NCBI RefSeq assembly: GCF_022370635.2
Contig: NZ_CP092362.2
Coordinates: forward strand, 1,798,001 to 1,862,000
Source of the DNA: Mycolicibacterium crocinum
GTDB taxonomy: Bacteria > Actinomycetota > Actinomycetes > Mycobacteriales > Mycobacteriaceae
Direction of reading: 5' to 3'
DNA length: 64,000 bases
Shown here: positions 26,854 through 35,923 of the stretch, piece after piece
How the letters are laid out: every line of letters begins with the position of its first letter
Numbering within the stretch: the first letter of the stretch is position 1
Translations under genes and position numbers: made by a program
The notes under the pieces: generated by a model
What the model saw: only the letters and a program-made list of their open reading frames with translations
What the model was told of the DNA's origin: nothing
Database searches by the model: none

Positions 26854-28460
26854 GCGTTCCAGAGGAAATGTCAACCGCATGGGAGCGACGCCTGCACTTT
26901 CGGGTAAACGATAAATTCGCCGCTGCGATCTCGGGACAGCTGGATATTCGGATGCGATCCGGAGAGCAGAAGAGCCCGATACTCGGGCAGCAAGTCATCC
27001 AGTTAGGGGATCAGATCGCGTTTCTATCCGTCGAAGTTGGTGAAGGAGAGGCTGATTACGTCAGACTTATAGGCCCGGAATCCCGCCTAGCTGAGCTGGA
27101 GGGGCGGATCGCGCAGTATGAGGTCGCGATTGACCGCGCGGAGCAGCTTTTTGAAGCGAGTGCCGGACCGGCCACACAGTCCGCTTTGTCAGTCCCCACC
27201 TCGGGAGCGGCTGTCTCTCGTCGTAAGGAAGTCTCCTCGCAGAAAGGCAAAGCCACTGTAGGCGGTGGATCTGGAAAGGCGAAGTTCGAGCGGACGAAGC
27301 CGCACGTCAACATCGGGACCATCGGTCACGTTGACCACGGCAAGACCACGCTGACTGCAGCAATCACCAAGGTTCTGCACGACAAGTACCCGGAGTTGAA
27401 CGAATCGCGCGCATTCGACCAGATCGACAATGCACCCGAGGAGCGTCAGCGCGGTATCACCATCAACATCTCCCACGTGGAGTACCAGACCGAGAAGCGT
27501 CACTACGCGCACGTCGACGCCCCCGGTCACGCTGACTACATCAAGAACATGATCACCGGTGCCGCCCAGATGGACGGCGCGATCCTGGTGGTCGCCGCCA
27601 CCGACGGTCCGATGCCGCAGACCCGTGAGCACGTGCTGCTGGCCCGCCAGGTCGGCGTCCCCTACATCCTGGTGGCGCTGAACAAGGCCGACATGGTCGA
27701 CGACGAGGAGCTCCTCGAGCTCGTCGAGATGGAGGTCCGCGAACTGCTGGCCGCCCAGGAGTTCGACGAGGAAGCCCCGGTCATCAAGGTCTCCGCGCTC
27801 AAGGCCCTCGAGGGCGACCCGCAGTGGGTCAAGAGCGTCGAGGACCTGATGGACGCCGTCGACGAGTCGATCCCGGACCCGGTCCGCGACACCGACAAGC
27901 CGTTCCTGATGCCCGTCGAGGACGTCTTCACGATCACCGGCCGCGGCACCGTGGTCACCGGTCGTGTCGAGCGTGGCGTGATCAACGTGAACGAGGAAGT
28001 CGAGATCGTCGGCATCCGCCCCACCACCACCAAGACCACGGTCACCGGTGTGGAGATGTTCCGCAAGCTGCTCGACCAGGGCCAGGCCGGTGACAACGTC
28101 GGTCTGCTGGTTCGTGGTGTGAAGCGTGAGGACGTCGAGCGCGGCCAGGTCGTCGTGAAGCCCGGCACCACCACCCCGCACACCGAGTTCGAGGGCAGCG
28201 TCTACATCCTGTCCAAGGACGAGGGCGGCCGGCACACGCCGTTCTTCAACAACTACCGCCCGCAGTTCTACTTCCGTACCACGGACGTGACCGGCGTGGT
28301 GACCCTCCCCGAGGGCACCGAGATGGTGATGCCCGGTGACAACACCGACATCTCCGTCAAGCTGATCCAGCCCGTCGCCATGGACGAGGGCCTGCGGTTC
28401 GCGATCCGCGAAGGTGGCCGCACCGTCGGCGCCGGCCGGGTCACCAAGATCATCAAGTGA
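26850..28460 (+). CDS. EF-Tu with a foreign N-terminal domain
   Basis: 536 residues from GTG 26850 (GTGA overlap with the preceding stop). Residues 1-75 form an unrecognised, probably beta-rich domain ([19 protein letters not shown]), 77-105 a likely coiled coil ([17 protein letters not shown]), and 106-143 a Ser/Lys/Gly linker. From residue 144 the protein is a complete EF-Tu: GHVDHGKT (P-loop), RQRGITI, DAPGH, NKAD, SALK and both beta-barrel domains to the end VTKIIK. Only the first few residues of normal EF-Tu are replaced. The N part is A/T-richer; the EF-Tu part has mycobacterial codon use. It is not in the rpsL-rpsG-fusA context of the housekeeping tuf gene. Confidence 0.9.
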   Translation: MSVPEEMSTAWERRLHFRVNDKFAAAISGQLDIRMRSGEQKSPILGQQVIQLGDQIAFLSVEVGEGEADYVRLIGPESRLAELEGRIAQYEVAIDRAEQLFEASAGPATQSALSVPTSGAAVSRRKEVSSQKGKATVGGGSGKAKFERTKPHVNIGTIGHVDHGKTTLTAAITKVLHDKYPELNESRAFDQIDNAPEERQRGITINISHVEYQTEKRHYAHVDAPGHADYIKNMITGAAQMDGAILVVAATDGPMPQTREHVLLARQVGVPYILVALNKADMVDDEELLELVEMEVRELLAAQEFDEEAPVIKVSALKALEGDPQWVKSVEDLMDAVDESIPDPVRDTDKPFLMPVEDVFTITGRGTVVTGRVERGVINVNEEVEIVGIRPTTTKTTVTGVEMFRKLLDQGQAGDNVGLLVRGVKREDVERGQVVVKPGTTTPHTEFEGSVYILSKDEGGRHTPFFNNYRPQFYFRTTDVTGVVTLPEGTEMVMPGDNTDISVKLIQPVAMDEGLRFAIREGGRTVGAGRVTKIIK

Positions 28461-28732
28461 TCTGTAGAACAGCTGCTTTAGTGATGAGTTGCGGTTTCAG
28501 CAGTGCAGTAATGCGCCTGGCGCCGCTAATTTGAAGGCGGGCGTTGTCCCGATTCGACGAGCCTTAAGATGCACTTCGTCTTAGAGGTTATCCAGCTCGA
28601 CCAGTTGCAGAAGCTACCGCCGTTGCGGAATCGCGAACAAGATCTGGGCCAGTGCCTCGTGGCTCTCAACTCGGCGAGACTCGTTGGCGTCCCAATCTTC
28701 AGTCGACGACTGAGCCCGCTGCCGCGATCGCG
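28461..28732. other. Non-coding gap after the EF-Tu fusion
   Basis: About 270 bp with no supported gene. It contains TCAGTCG-A-CGACTGA (28699-28713), a 7-bp-arm palindrome, but no stem with T-run that would clearly end the EF-Tu transcript. It passes directly into a TetR pseudogene. Confidence 0.4.
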
Positions 28733-29190
28733 CTAACCCGCCAACCCCAGCAACGGTGGCACTAAATACCGCCACGCGGACGAACGCGCAGCATCGGCAT
28801 CGCCCGGCGCGACGTTTCTGCTAAGGCGTCAGCACGGCCGACACGACTACCTGCACGATCACCCTCGGTAACCTCAAGCAACCGAGTTGAGTGCGGTAAT
28901 CGTCATGCAACGCCACTGCCAATTGGGGAGCCAAGACATACGAGGCAGTCCGGATCACGTCGTCGCCCTCGACCGTCAGGAACAGCAGCACCGTCTCCGC
29001 CTCGGTGGAGAGCAATCGCTGCAGCAACGCATGCTCGCGGCTCGTGTTCAACGTGAACACGAGCCCTTCGACCAGCTCGTCCCCGGCCTCCGCGTAGCCG
29101 CCGACCTCCTCGGCTAGATCAGACTGGAACCGCTCGAGCTCCAGCAGCAGCACCCCCTCGACGATCGCGTCGTTCTTTGCGTCGTGACCG
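28733..29190 (-). pseudogene. Truncated TetR regulator (copy of 33152-33784)
   Basis: The minus strand keeps LVEGLVFTLNT, HALLQRLLSTEAETVL and FLTVEGDDVIRTAS, nearly identical in order to the ligand-binding domain of the intact TetR 4.4 kb downstream. Nucleotide similarity continues past a premature stop near 28822 to the equivalent of the intact stop (GCTAACCCGCCAACCCC). At about 29185 similarity ends: the helix-turn-helix part is missing. So it is a duplicated, decayed regulator that cannot bind DNA in the usual way. Confidence 0.8.
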
Positions 29191-29408
29191 AACTAGAACC
29201 CGGGAAGTAAGCAATGGCGGACGATGCTGACGGACTTCCAGTCTGACGCCGTCGGCATTCGTCCGACCCGACCCACCTTTGCCTGGCGGACAGGAAACCC
29301 TGTCCTCGAGCCGGCGGATTCTGGCTTCTGCGCGATTACCCGACGCGTTGCTCGGCGGAACTATTGCAGCACAGGCAAAAGAGCCCAACGACCTCAAGGA
29401 CAAGAGAC

Positions 29409-30128
29409 ATGACAACCACCCACCCGAGCCGTGCAAATTGGCGCGGCCACACCGCCGCGATCCTGCTGGCCGCAACCGCGACCGTCGCCGGAATGGTCGG
29501 CGCACCCGCGCCGGCGCACGCAGCCAACCAATACATCGCCCTGGCTCTCGGCTACATCAATGAGAATCCGCCCGTCACGATGGCCGGCGGCTCGGCAATC
29601 AGCGGCAGCCAGGACCAGGCCGCCCAGGGAGCACTGACGAACTGCGCCAACAACGGTGGCGGTCACTGCGTGACCATGGTCATCGGCACGAACGAGTGCG
29701 CTGCAGCCGCGTCGAACAACTACGGCGAAGAGGTCGGGGCCAAGGGCGCGACGATTGCCGCCGCATCGAGCAACGCCAAAGCCCTACTGCAGAACCAGAC
29801 CGGAGCAGAGGTCATCGTGTCGGGTTGTGCGAACGGCTCCACCCCGCCGCCGCCGAACGATCCGCCGCCACCGCCGCCCGCGCCGAAGCAGGGGCCGACG
29901 GTCTCGTTCGACACTGTCGTCGGTGGCCTCGTGGCTCACATCACCGACCGCAGTGGCGTGTCCTCGCAGTGCACGTATGCGACCGACAACTACAACCGCA
30001 GCTTCGCCCTGCCGGCCAACGCCAAGTACGACCTGCGGATCGTCCCCGCTGTTCCGCGATTCCGGAACTGGACCGTCACGATCACATGTGACAACGGCAC
30101 GAAGACGACGGCGACGACGTTCTTCTGA
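29409..30128 (+). CDS. Secreted DUF4189-domain protein
   Basis: 239 residues from ATG 29409 (AAGGA upstream). Signal peptide (TAAILLAATATVAGMVG ending APAHA), then a DUF4189-type domain (YIALALGYINENPP, AQGALTNCANNGGGHCVTM) with four cysteines likely in disulfides, a proline-rich linker (PPPPNDPPPPPPAPK) and a C-terminal domain with two cysteines (SSQCTYATDNYNRSF ... TITCDNGTK). Many exported mycobacterial proteins share DUF4189; function unknown. Followed by a strong bidirectional terminator shared with htpG. Confidence 0.82.
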   Translation: MTTTHPSRANWRGHTAAILLAATATVAGMVGAPAPAHAANQYIALALGYINENPPVTMAGGSAISGSQDQAAQGALTNCANNGGGHCVTMVIGTNECAAAASNNYGEEVGAKGATIAAASSNAKALLQNQTGAEVIVSGCANGSTPPPPNDPPPPPPAPKQGPTVSFDTVVGGLVAHITDRSGVSSQCTYATDNYNRSFALPANAKYDLRIVPAVPRFRNWTVTITCDNGTKTTATTFF

Positions 30129-30141
30129 GCCCTCACCCGAA

Positions 30142-30175
30142 CCGCCCGGGCCGTGATGTAACGGCCCGGGCGGTC
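30142..30175. terminator. Bidirectional hairpin between DUF4189 gene and htpG
   Basis: ACCGCCCGGGCCGT (30142-30155) pairs perfectly with ACGGCCCGGGCGGT (30162-30175) around a 6-base loop, then TCTTGG. It lies between two convergent gene ends, 13 bp after one stop and 10 bp from the other. Confidence 0.8.
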
Positions 30176-30184
30176 TTGGGCTTC

Positions 30185-32110
30185 CTAGATGGTTCGCGCC
30201 AACCGCTCCGCCAGCAGGTGCGCGAATTTGGCCGGTTCGTCGAGTGTGCCACCTTCAGCCAGAAGCGCTGTGCCATAGAGCAACTCGGCGGTCTCGGCCA
30301 GCGCGTCATCTCCTCCGCGAGACCCAAACCCCTCCCGCAACCCGACGATTAACGGATGGTTCGGGTTGAGTTCGAGGATGCGCTTCTCCGCAGGAACCGT
30401 CTGTCCAGAGGCTTGCAGCATGCGCGCAAGCGCCGGTGTGATCCCGAAGCCGTCGGTGATCAGGCAGGCCGGCGACTCGGTCAGTCGCGTAGACAAACGC
30501 ACTTCCTTCACATGGTCAGAAAGCGTCTCCTGGAGCCACTCGAGCAGACCGGCGAACTCCTGCTCCAACTGCGACCGTTCCGCCTCGCTTGTGTCTTCCT
30601 CAGAACCGAGGTCCACCTCACCCTTGGCGACCGACTGCAGCCGTTTGCCGTCGAACTCGGGCACCATATCCACCCAGACCTCGTCGACTGGGTCGGTAAG
30701 CAGCAGCACCTCATAGCCTTTGGCTTTGAACGCCTCCAGGTGCGGTGAACTCAGCAGCTGCTGACGCGATTCTCCGGTGGCGTAGAAGATCTGCTCCTGA
30801 CCCTCTTTCATGCGCTCGACATACTCGGCCAGCGTGGTGGTTTCCTCGTCGCTGTTCGTCGAGGCGAACGACGACACGGCCAGCAGCGTGTCCTTGTTGT
30901 CGGCGTCGGACAGCAGGCCCTCCTTGAGGACCCGGCCGAACTGCCCCCAAAACGTGCGGTAATCCGCCGGCCGCTCGCTCTGCATCTCCTTGATCGTCGA
31001 GAGCACCCGCTTGGTGAGCCGTCGGCGGATCGCCTTGATCTGACGGTCCTGCTGCAGGATCTCGCGAGAAACGTTGAGCGACATGTCCGCCGCATCGACG
31101 ACACCCTTGACGAAGCGCAGATACGGCGGCAGCAACTCCTCGCAGTCGGCCATGATGAACACCCGCCGGACATAGAGCTGCACACCGATGCGGGCGTCCT
31201 GGTTGAACAGATCGAACGGCGCGTGCGACGGAATGAACAACAGCGCCTGGTACTCGAAGGTGCCCTCGGCCTTCATGGGGATGACCTCCAGCGGGTCGTC
31301 CCAGGCGTGCGCGATGTGCTTGTAGAACTCCGTGTACTCCTCTTGCGACACTTCGTCTTTGGGTCGCGCCCACAGCGCTTTCATCGAGTTGACGGTCTCG
31401 GTCTCGACGGTGACCACCTCGTCGCCGCCATCCTCGGTGGCGGGGCTGCGTCGCTCGACCTGCATCCGGATCGGCCAGCCGATGAAGTCCGAGTACTGCT
31501 TGACCAGCGCCCGGATCTTCCATTCCGCGGTGTAGTCGTGCAGCTCGTCCTCGGCATCCTCGGGCTTGAGGTGCAAGGTGACCGAGGTGCCCTGCGGGGC
31601 GTCGTCCACCGCGGCGACGGTGTACGTGCCCTCGCCGCTGGATTCCCAACGGGTCGCCGAGCTTTCGCCCGCCTTGCGAGTCAGCAGCGTGACCTTGTCG
31701 GCCACCATGAACGACGAGTAGAAGCCGATCCCGAACTGGCCGATCAGCTCCTCGGAGGCGGCGGCGTTCTGGGCCTCACGCAGTTGCTGGCGCAGTTCGG
31801 CCGTCCCGGATTTGGCCAGCGTGCCGATCAGGCCCACGACCTCGTCCCGGGTCATCCCGATCCCGTTGTCGCGGATCGTCAGCGTCCGCGCGGCCTTGTC
31901 GATGTCGATCTCGATGTGCAGATCGGAGGTGTCGACGTCGAGGTCCTTGTTCCGGAAGGCTTCGAGGCGAAGCTTGTCCAGGGCGTCGGAGGCGTTCGAG
32001 ATCAACTCCCGCAGGAATGAGTCCTTATTGGAGTACACGGAGTGGATCATCAGATCCAGCAACTGGCGGGCCTCGGCCTGGAACTCCAGCTGCTCTACCT
32101 GTTCAGTCAT
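30185..32110 (-). CDS. htpG: Molecular chaperone HtpG (Hsp90)
   Basis: 641 residues from ATG 32110; a longer frame exists but MTEQVEQLEFQAEARQLL is the family start. The GHKL ATP-binding motifs are present: ELISNASDALDKLR, DNGIGM and GQFGIGFYSSFMVAD. The middle domain carries the catalytic-loop region and VFIMADCEELLP, and a C-terminal dimerisation domain completes the protein. Length equals that of mycobacterial HtpG (about 647). Cytoplasmic ATP-dependent chaperone. Confidence 0.96.
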   Translation of the reverse strand: MTEQVEQLEFQAEARQLLDLMIHSVYSNKDSFLRELISNASDALDKLRLEAFRNKDLDVDTSDLHIEIDIDKAARTLTIRDNGIGMTRDEVVGLIGTLAKSGTAELRQQLREAQNAAASEELIGQFGIGFYSSFMVADKVTLLTRKAGESSATRWESSGEGTYTVAAVDDAPQGTSVTLHLKPEDAEDELHDYTAEWKIRALVKQYSDFIGWPIRMQVERRSPATEDGGDEVVTVETETVNSMKALWARPKDEVSQEEYTEFYKHIAHAWDDPLEVIPMKAEGTFEYQALLFIPSHAPFDLFNQDARIGVQLYVRRVFIMADCEELLPPYLRFVKGVVDAADMSLNVSREILQQDRQIKAIRRRLTKRVLSTIKEMQSERPADYRTFWGQFGRVLKEGLLSDADNKDTLLAVSSFASTNSDEETTTLAEYVERMKEGQEQIFYATGESRQQLLSSPHLEAFKAKGYEVLLLTDPVDEVWVDMVPEFDGKRLQSVAKGEVDLGSEEDTSEAERSQLEQEFAGLLEWLQETLSDHVKEVRLSTRLTESPACLITDGFGITPALARMLQASGQTVPAEKRILELNPNHPLIVGLREGFGSRGGDDALAETAELLYGTALLAEGGTLDEPAKFAHLLAERLARTI

Positions 32111-32194
32111 GGTGAATCCGTTCGACACGACGACAACTGATGCGGGCAGGAATGATACCGGGGCGACGTTCTGCGCCCACGGCATGATGGCTTG

Positions 32195-32854
32195 ATGAGC
32201 GCACGAACAAAAACCTGGCCGCTTCGAGCCGTCGGAGCGATCCTCGGCGTCCTACTGGCACTGTTCATGAGCGGCGCCGTCGCGCATGCGGCCGTCGCCG
32301 CGCCGGCCGGCGATGCGCTCGCAATCGGGGACCCGGACGCACCGGCGCAGATCGACCTTTACCTGGATCCTCTGTGCCCGTTCAGCGGCAAGTTCGTCCG
32401 GGCTCATGGCGACGAGATCAGCAAGCGCATCGAAAATGGCAAGCTAAGAGTCAACGTCAAGTTCGTCGACTTCCTCGACAAGTACTCCGCCAGTGGCAAT
32501 TACGACAGCCGGGCGATCTACGCGGCGTTCGTGGTGGCCGACCAATCGCGATCGAGTGATGTCACGTGGCGCTTCATCGAGTCGATCTATTCAAAAGACT
32601 TCCAGCCCAAGGAGGGTGGGGCCACGGACCCAACCAACGATCAGCTGGCCGACGTCGCCAACAGCGTTGGCGCGCCTCAACTGACGCAGGACCTGATCCG
32701 CGTCGGTCTGCCGATTGGGTTCGACGCGCATGTGATAGCCGCCAATAACCTCGGCGCACTGCATCAGTTCCCTGAGCCGGGAGTTCCACTCGTGGTCATC
32801 AATGGCCAACCGGTCGACGAAGATTCGGATTGGCTGACACAGCTACCCAGCTGA
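32195..32854 (+). CDS. Secreted DsbA/thioredoxin-like protein with a single active-site Cys
   Basis: 219 residues from ATG 32195. Signal peptide or anchor (AVGAILGVLLALFMSGAVAHA), then a thioredoxin-4-type fold starting IDLYLDPLCPFSGKF. Where DsbA has CxxC this protein has CPFS, so only one cysteine remains, and the cis-proline loop is EPGVPLVVING. Many mycobacterial exported DsbA-like proteins keep this pattern. It could act as an isomerase-like, mycothiol-dependent or non-redox protein; disulfide oxidation by the standard mechanism is unlikely. Divergent from htpG. Confidence 0.8.
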   Translation: MSARTKTWPLRAVGAILGVLLALFMSGAVAHAAVAAPAGDALAIGDPDAPAQIDLYLDPLCPFSGKFVRAHGDEISKRIENGKLRVNVKFVDFLDKYSASGNYDSRAIYAAFVVADQSRSSDVTWRFIESIYSKDFQPKEGGATDPTNDQLADVANSVGAPQLTQDLIRVGLPIGFDAHVIAANNLGALHQFPEPGVPLVVINGQPVDEDSDWLTQLPS

Positions 32855-32865
32855 GCCGAAACGGG

Positions 32866-33099
32866 CTACAGCTGACCCAGTGGCCGGCAGACGTTGGACA
32901 GAGCATTCCAGTACTGACCCGGTGCGCAGTTGTCCGCGGGACGCGGCGTCTGGCACGTGTTCGTGATCGGATCCCAGAACTGCCCATTTACACAGTTCAA
33001 CGGTTCAGCAGCACTTGTGCCCAGACTGAATGGTGCTGCTGCGGCGATGCAAACGCTTGCGACGGCGGCGACCGTCGCGCGACGACGAAGTGATTTCAT
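32866..33099 (-). CDS. Small secreted protein with two Cys-box repeats
   Basis: 77 residues. Signal peptide (RRATVAAVASVCIAAAAPFS), then two related units: NCVNGQFWDPITNTCQTP and NCAPGQYWNALSNVCRPL, each with the pattern NC..GQ.W.....N.C. The repeats suggest two small disulfide-closed loops. Similar short exported proteins occur in mycobacteria; none has an assigned function that I know. Convergent with the DsbA-like gene. Confidence 0.72.
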   Translation of the reverse strand: MKSLRRRATVAAVASVCIAAAAPFSLGTSAAEPLNCVNGQFWDPITNTCQTPRPADNCAPGQYWNALSNVCRPLGQL

Positions 33100-33151
33100 G
33101 CTCTAAGTTTTTCCCGGCAGTCCGCGCGTCCAAACCGGTGCGTCAATACGA

Positions 33152-33784
33152 CTAACCTGCCAACCCCAACAGCGGCGGCACCAGATACCGCCGCGCGAAC
33201 GACCGCAAGGCATCGTCGTCGCCCAGCGCGACGTTCTGCGACGGGGTGAGCACGAACGACACGATGACCCGGACGGTCACCTCGGCGACCTCGAGTAGCT
33301 CCAGCTGGGTGCGGTGGTCGTCAGGCAACGCCACCGCCAGCTGGTGGGCCAGGAACGATGACGCCGTCCGTACCACGCCGTCGCCCTCGACCGTCAGGAA
33401 AGGCAGCACGGTTTCGGCCTCGGTCGCCAGCAACCGCTGCAGCAGCGCATGCCCCCGCAGGGTGTTCAGCGTGAACACGAACCCCTCGACCAGCTTGTCC
33501 TCGGCCTCGTCGTAACCGCCGGCTTCGGCGGCCAGGTCGGAGAGGAACCGCTCAAGCTCCCGCAGCAGGACCGCCTCGACGATCGCATCCTTGTTCGCGA
33601 AGTTCCGGTACAGCGTCACCCGCGCCAGGCCGGACCTGCGGGTGATGTCCTCCACCGTGGACCGCCGGATTCCAAACAGCTCGAACTGCCGCAGAGCCGC
33701 ATCGAGGATCCGCTCGCCGTTGCCTTCCACGGACGGCGACCCGAAACGCTGCACCGCTTTGGCGAGCAGGCCGCTGTACTTCAT
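33152..33784 (-). CDS. TetR-family regulator, likely controls the divergent diiron oxygenase
   Basis: 210 residues. Helix-turn-helix in STVEDITRRSGLARVTLYRNF (about residues 41-61), preceded by ILDAALRQFELFGIRR. The C-terminal domain is the source of the decayed copy at 28733-29190. The gene is divergent from the AurF-type gene, and a GATACA-N13-TGTATC inverted repeat lies between them, a typical operator arrangement. Ligand unknown. Confidence 0.88.
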   Translation of the reverse strand: MKYSGLLAKAVQRFGSPSVEGNGERILDAALRQFELFGIRRSTVEDITRRSGLARVTLYRNFANKDAIVEAVLLRELERFLSDLAAEAGGYDEAEDKLVEGFVFTLNTLRGHALLQRLLATEAETVLPFLTVEGDGVVRTASSFLAHQLAVALPDDHRTQLELLEVAEVTVRVIVSFVLTPSQNVALGDDDALRSFARRYLVPPLLGLAG

Positions 33785-33816
33785 TGCTGCAGTGTAAGGC
33801 CTGCTCGGACGCTATT

Positions 33817-33841
33817 GATACAAACAAACCAAGAATGTATC
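33817..33841. promoter_or_regulatory. Candidate TetR operator GATACA-N13-TGTATC
   Basis: GATACA at 33817-33822 and TGTATC at 33836-33841 are perfect inverted half-sites 13 bp apart, in the 116-bp gap between the divergent TetR and diiron oxygenase genes. Binding is inferred from layout. Confidence 0.5.
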
Positions 33842-33900
33842 TTCAGTTTCACCGGCGCATCGCGCTCATCCAACGATCGACGACTAGCAGGAGGCTTGAC

Positions 33901-34824
33901 ATGGCTGCGGCATTTTCGAAGGCTCCTTCGACCAGGACGGCGACGCCACCGAGTCGAGAGGAGTTCTCCGACCGGCTGCTCAAAGGGTCGGCCCGCAAGT
34001 CCTATGCCCCCATCGTCGACATCGACTGGGACACCCCCGTCGTCGAAGACAAGTTCTTCCTGCCGCCTCGCGTCGTCTCGCTCTACGGCACGCAGATGTG
34101 GCAGGAGATGAGCCGCGAGCAGCAGATCGAGCTGTCGCGCCAGGAGTTCATCAACCTGCTCTCGGCCGGCGTCTGGTTCGAGAACATCCTCAATCAAGCA
34201 CTGTTGCGCGGCCTCATGCACGCCGACGTCACCGCGGCGTCCAGCCACTACTCGCTCACCGAGCTTGGTGACGAGACCCGTCACATGGTGATGTTCGGCC
34301 GCGCCATCCAGGCTGTCGACGGAAAAGCGTTTCAGCCCAACCGCCTTCAGCGGATGACCATCAACCTGCTGCCGCTCGTCTTCCAAAAGACGGTGCTGTG
34401 GATCGCAGCGCTGGTGGGCGAGGAGATCTTCGACGCGCTGCAGCGCGAGATCCTCGACGACCCGGACATCCAGCCAATCGTGCGCCGCGTCATGCGAATT
34501 CACGTCACCGAGGAGGCGCGGCACATCCAGTTCGCCCGCGACGGGGCCCGCCGGGACGTCCCCGCCATGCGACGGCGAAACCGCTTCCTGCTCGCCACCA
34601 TTCACGGTGCCGGTGGCCCGTTCTACCGCTACCTGTTCACCAACCGCGCCGTGTACCGCCGAGCCGGTCTCGACGGTCACGAGGGCCGGCGCCAAGCCCG
34701 TGCCAACCCCTTCTTCCACGAGACGACACGCCTCGGGTTCGCGCCGCTGGCCGCGTTCTTGGAGGAGATCGGGCTGATGAACCGGATCAGCCGTCGGATG
34801 TGGAAGCGGAGCAACTTCCTGTGA
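33901..34824 (+). CDS. AurF-type diiron oxygenase
   Basis: 307 residues from ATG 33901 with AGGAGG 7 bases upstream. Ferritin-like four-helix metal ligands are visible: GVWFENILNQ, ELGDETRHMVMF (ExxxH type), GEEIFDALQ and VTEEARHIQFARD, matching the p-aminobenzoate N-oxygenase AurF family, which oxidises amines or other small substrates with a dinuclear iron or manganese centre. Substrate unknown. It overlaps the next gene by 4 bp (GTGA) and is divergent from a TetR gene. Confidence 0.85.
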   Translation: MAAAFSKAPSTRTATPPSREEFSDRLLKGSARKSYAPIVDIDWDTPVVEDKFFLPPRVVSLYGTQMWQEMSREQQIELSRQEFINLLSAGVWFENILNQALLRGLMHADVTAASSHYSLTELGDETRHMVMFGRAIQAVDGKAFQPNRLQRMTINLLPLVFQKTVLWIAALVGEEIFDALQREILDDPDIQPIVRRVMRIHVTEEARHIQFARDGARRDVPAMRRRNRFLLATIHGAGGPFYRYLFTNRAVYRRAGLDGHEGRRQARANPFFHETTRLGFAPLAAFLEEIGLMNRISRRMWKRSNFL

Positions 34825-35114
34825 CCGCCACCGCCGACGAGAGCGGCGTCTTCGACGGCGACGCCGAACTCGACGTTGCAGGCGTCCGCTGCCCGGTCCG
34901 CGTCCGCCTCGCCGGTCACCTCAACCCGATCGACGGCCAGTTCCACTGGCAAGGCCTCGCCTATGGGGCGCCCGACGACATCACCGCCGGAAAACCTGCC
35001 CAATTGACAATCGGAAGCCGCAGCGTCGCAATCCGACTCGTCGAAAGGGCGCCCTCCGGGCAGCTCATGGTCAGCGGCGTGGGCGCGCCGCCATACGACC
35101 TGTCGCCGGTCTAG
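34821..35114 (+). CDS. DUF4873-domain protein coupled to the diiron oxygenase
   Basis: 97 residues from GTG 34821, overlapping the oxygenase stop as GTGA. Beta-rich sequence (AELDVAGVRCPVRVRLAGHL, DGQFHWQGLAYG) typical of DUF4873, a small domain often fused or next to monooxygenases in actinobacteria. Probably a partner of the oxygenase, but the function is not known. Its stop overlaps the convergent PAS-ANTAR gene by 4 bp. Confidence 0.75.
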   Translation: MTATADESGVFDGDAELDVAGVRCPVRVRLAGHLNPIDGQFHWQGLAYGAPDDITAGKPAQLTIGSRSVAIRLVERAPSGQLMVSGVGAPPYDLSPV

Positions 35115-35869
35115 GAACCGCGGCCCACACGCAGATGTGCGGTCATCAGTAGTTCGTCGTACACCGATCGCGGGGGCAGATCGCCACCGTGCCGTACGCG
35201 TTGGAAGTCGACGGTGATCTGCTGGGCGAGGTCACGCAGTTTGACGTTGCTCTCCTGCGAGCGCCACCGAAGCAGGTCGAAGGCCGCGTCGGCGTCGATG
35301 CTGTAGACCATCATCAGCATCCCTTTGGCCTGATCGATGGGGGACCGGCGGGCGGCGATGTCCTCCACCTCGTTACTCACCTGCTCCTGGGCGCTGCGCA
35401 GGTCACCGGTCAGGTCGATGTAGAAGCCGTCGCTGCCGATGATCTCGCCGGCGTCGTCCCGCAACTGGTTGCCGACCACGACCACATGATGGACACGCCC
35501 GTGCCGATCCCGAATGCGGTGCCGACTGCTGAATGCCTCACGGGTGCGGCGTATCCGCTGCAGCAGATCGATCAGCTCTTGGCGGTCGTCGGGATGCTTG
35601 TGTGAGAAGACCAGTTCGGTTGTCGGAGTGACGGTCCCCGGCTCGTAACCGTGCATGCGGGCCACTTCATCTGACCATTCCCAGCGGTCCTCGTCGAAGA
35701 AGTACCGCACCCAGCCGACCCGCGACAACTCTCCGTCACCGAGCGACCGCGCTCGGCTCTTGCGGTCGGGTTCGCCCCGCCGCTCGTCTGCCCGCCCCGA
35801 CATCTGCGATACCCCTCGGTGTGGAATATCCGCCAAACCTGACGTGAAGTTGTTATTGACCAGATCCAT
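35111..35869 (-). CDS. PAS-ANTAR RNA-binding regulator
   Basis: 252 residues. A PAS domain of the PAS-3 type (residues about 55-160; DEDRWEWSDEVARMHGYEPG, HPDDRQELIDLL, VVVVGNQLRDDAGEIIG) is followed by an ANTAR domain (IDQAKGMLMMVYSIDADAAF, LRWRSQESNVKLRDLAQQI). ANTAR proteins bind paired hairpins in RNA leaders and prevent termination; the PAS domain supplies a sensor. The start may be a few codons downstream. No target hairpin pair was identified in the neighbourhood. Confidence 0.85.
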   Translation of the reverse strand: MDLVNNNFTSGLADIPHRGVSQMSGRADERRGEPDRKSRARSLGDGELSRVGWVRYFFDEDRWEWSDEVARMHGYEPGTVTPTTELVFSHKHPDDRQELIDLLQRIRRTREAFSSRHRIRDRHGRVHHVVVVGNQLRDDAGEIIGSDGFYIDLTGDLRSAQEQVSNEVEDIAARRSPIDQAKGMLMMVYSIDADAAFDLLRWRSQESNVKLRDLAQQITVDFQRVRHGGDLPPRSVYDELLMTAHLRVGRGS

Positions 35870-35923
35870 ATTAATCGCCGCTGACCAGCAAAGTCGCCTG
35901 TATTGCGCAAGACTGGCAACTGG

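Noticed and set aside
27270..28460. Housekeeping tuf gene
   Set aside because: The frame is continuous with the N-terminal extension and the usual rpsL-rpsG-fusA neighbours are absent.
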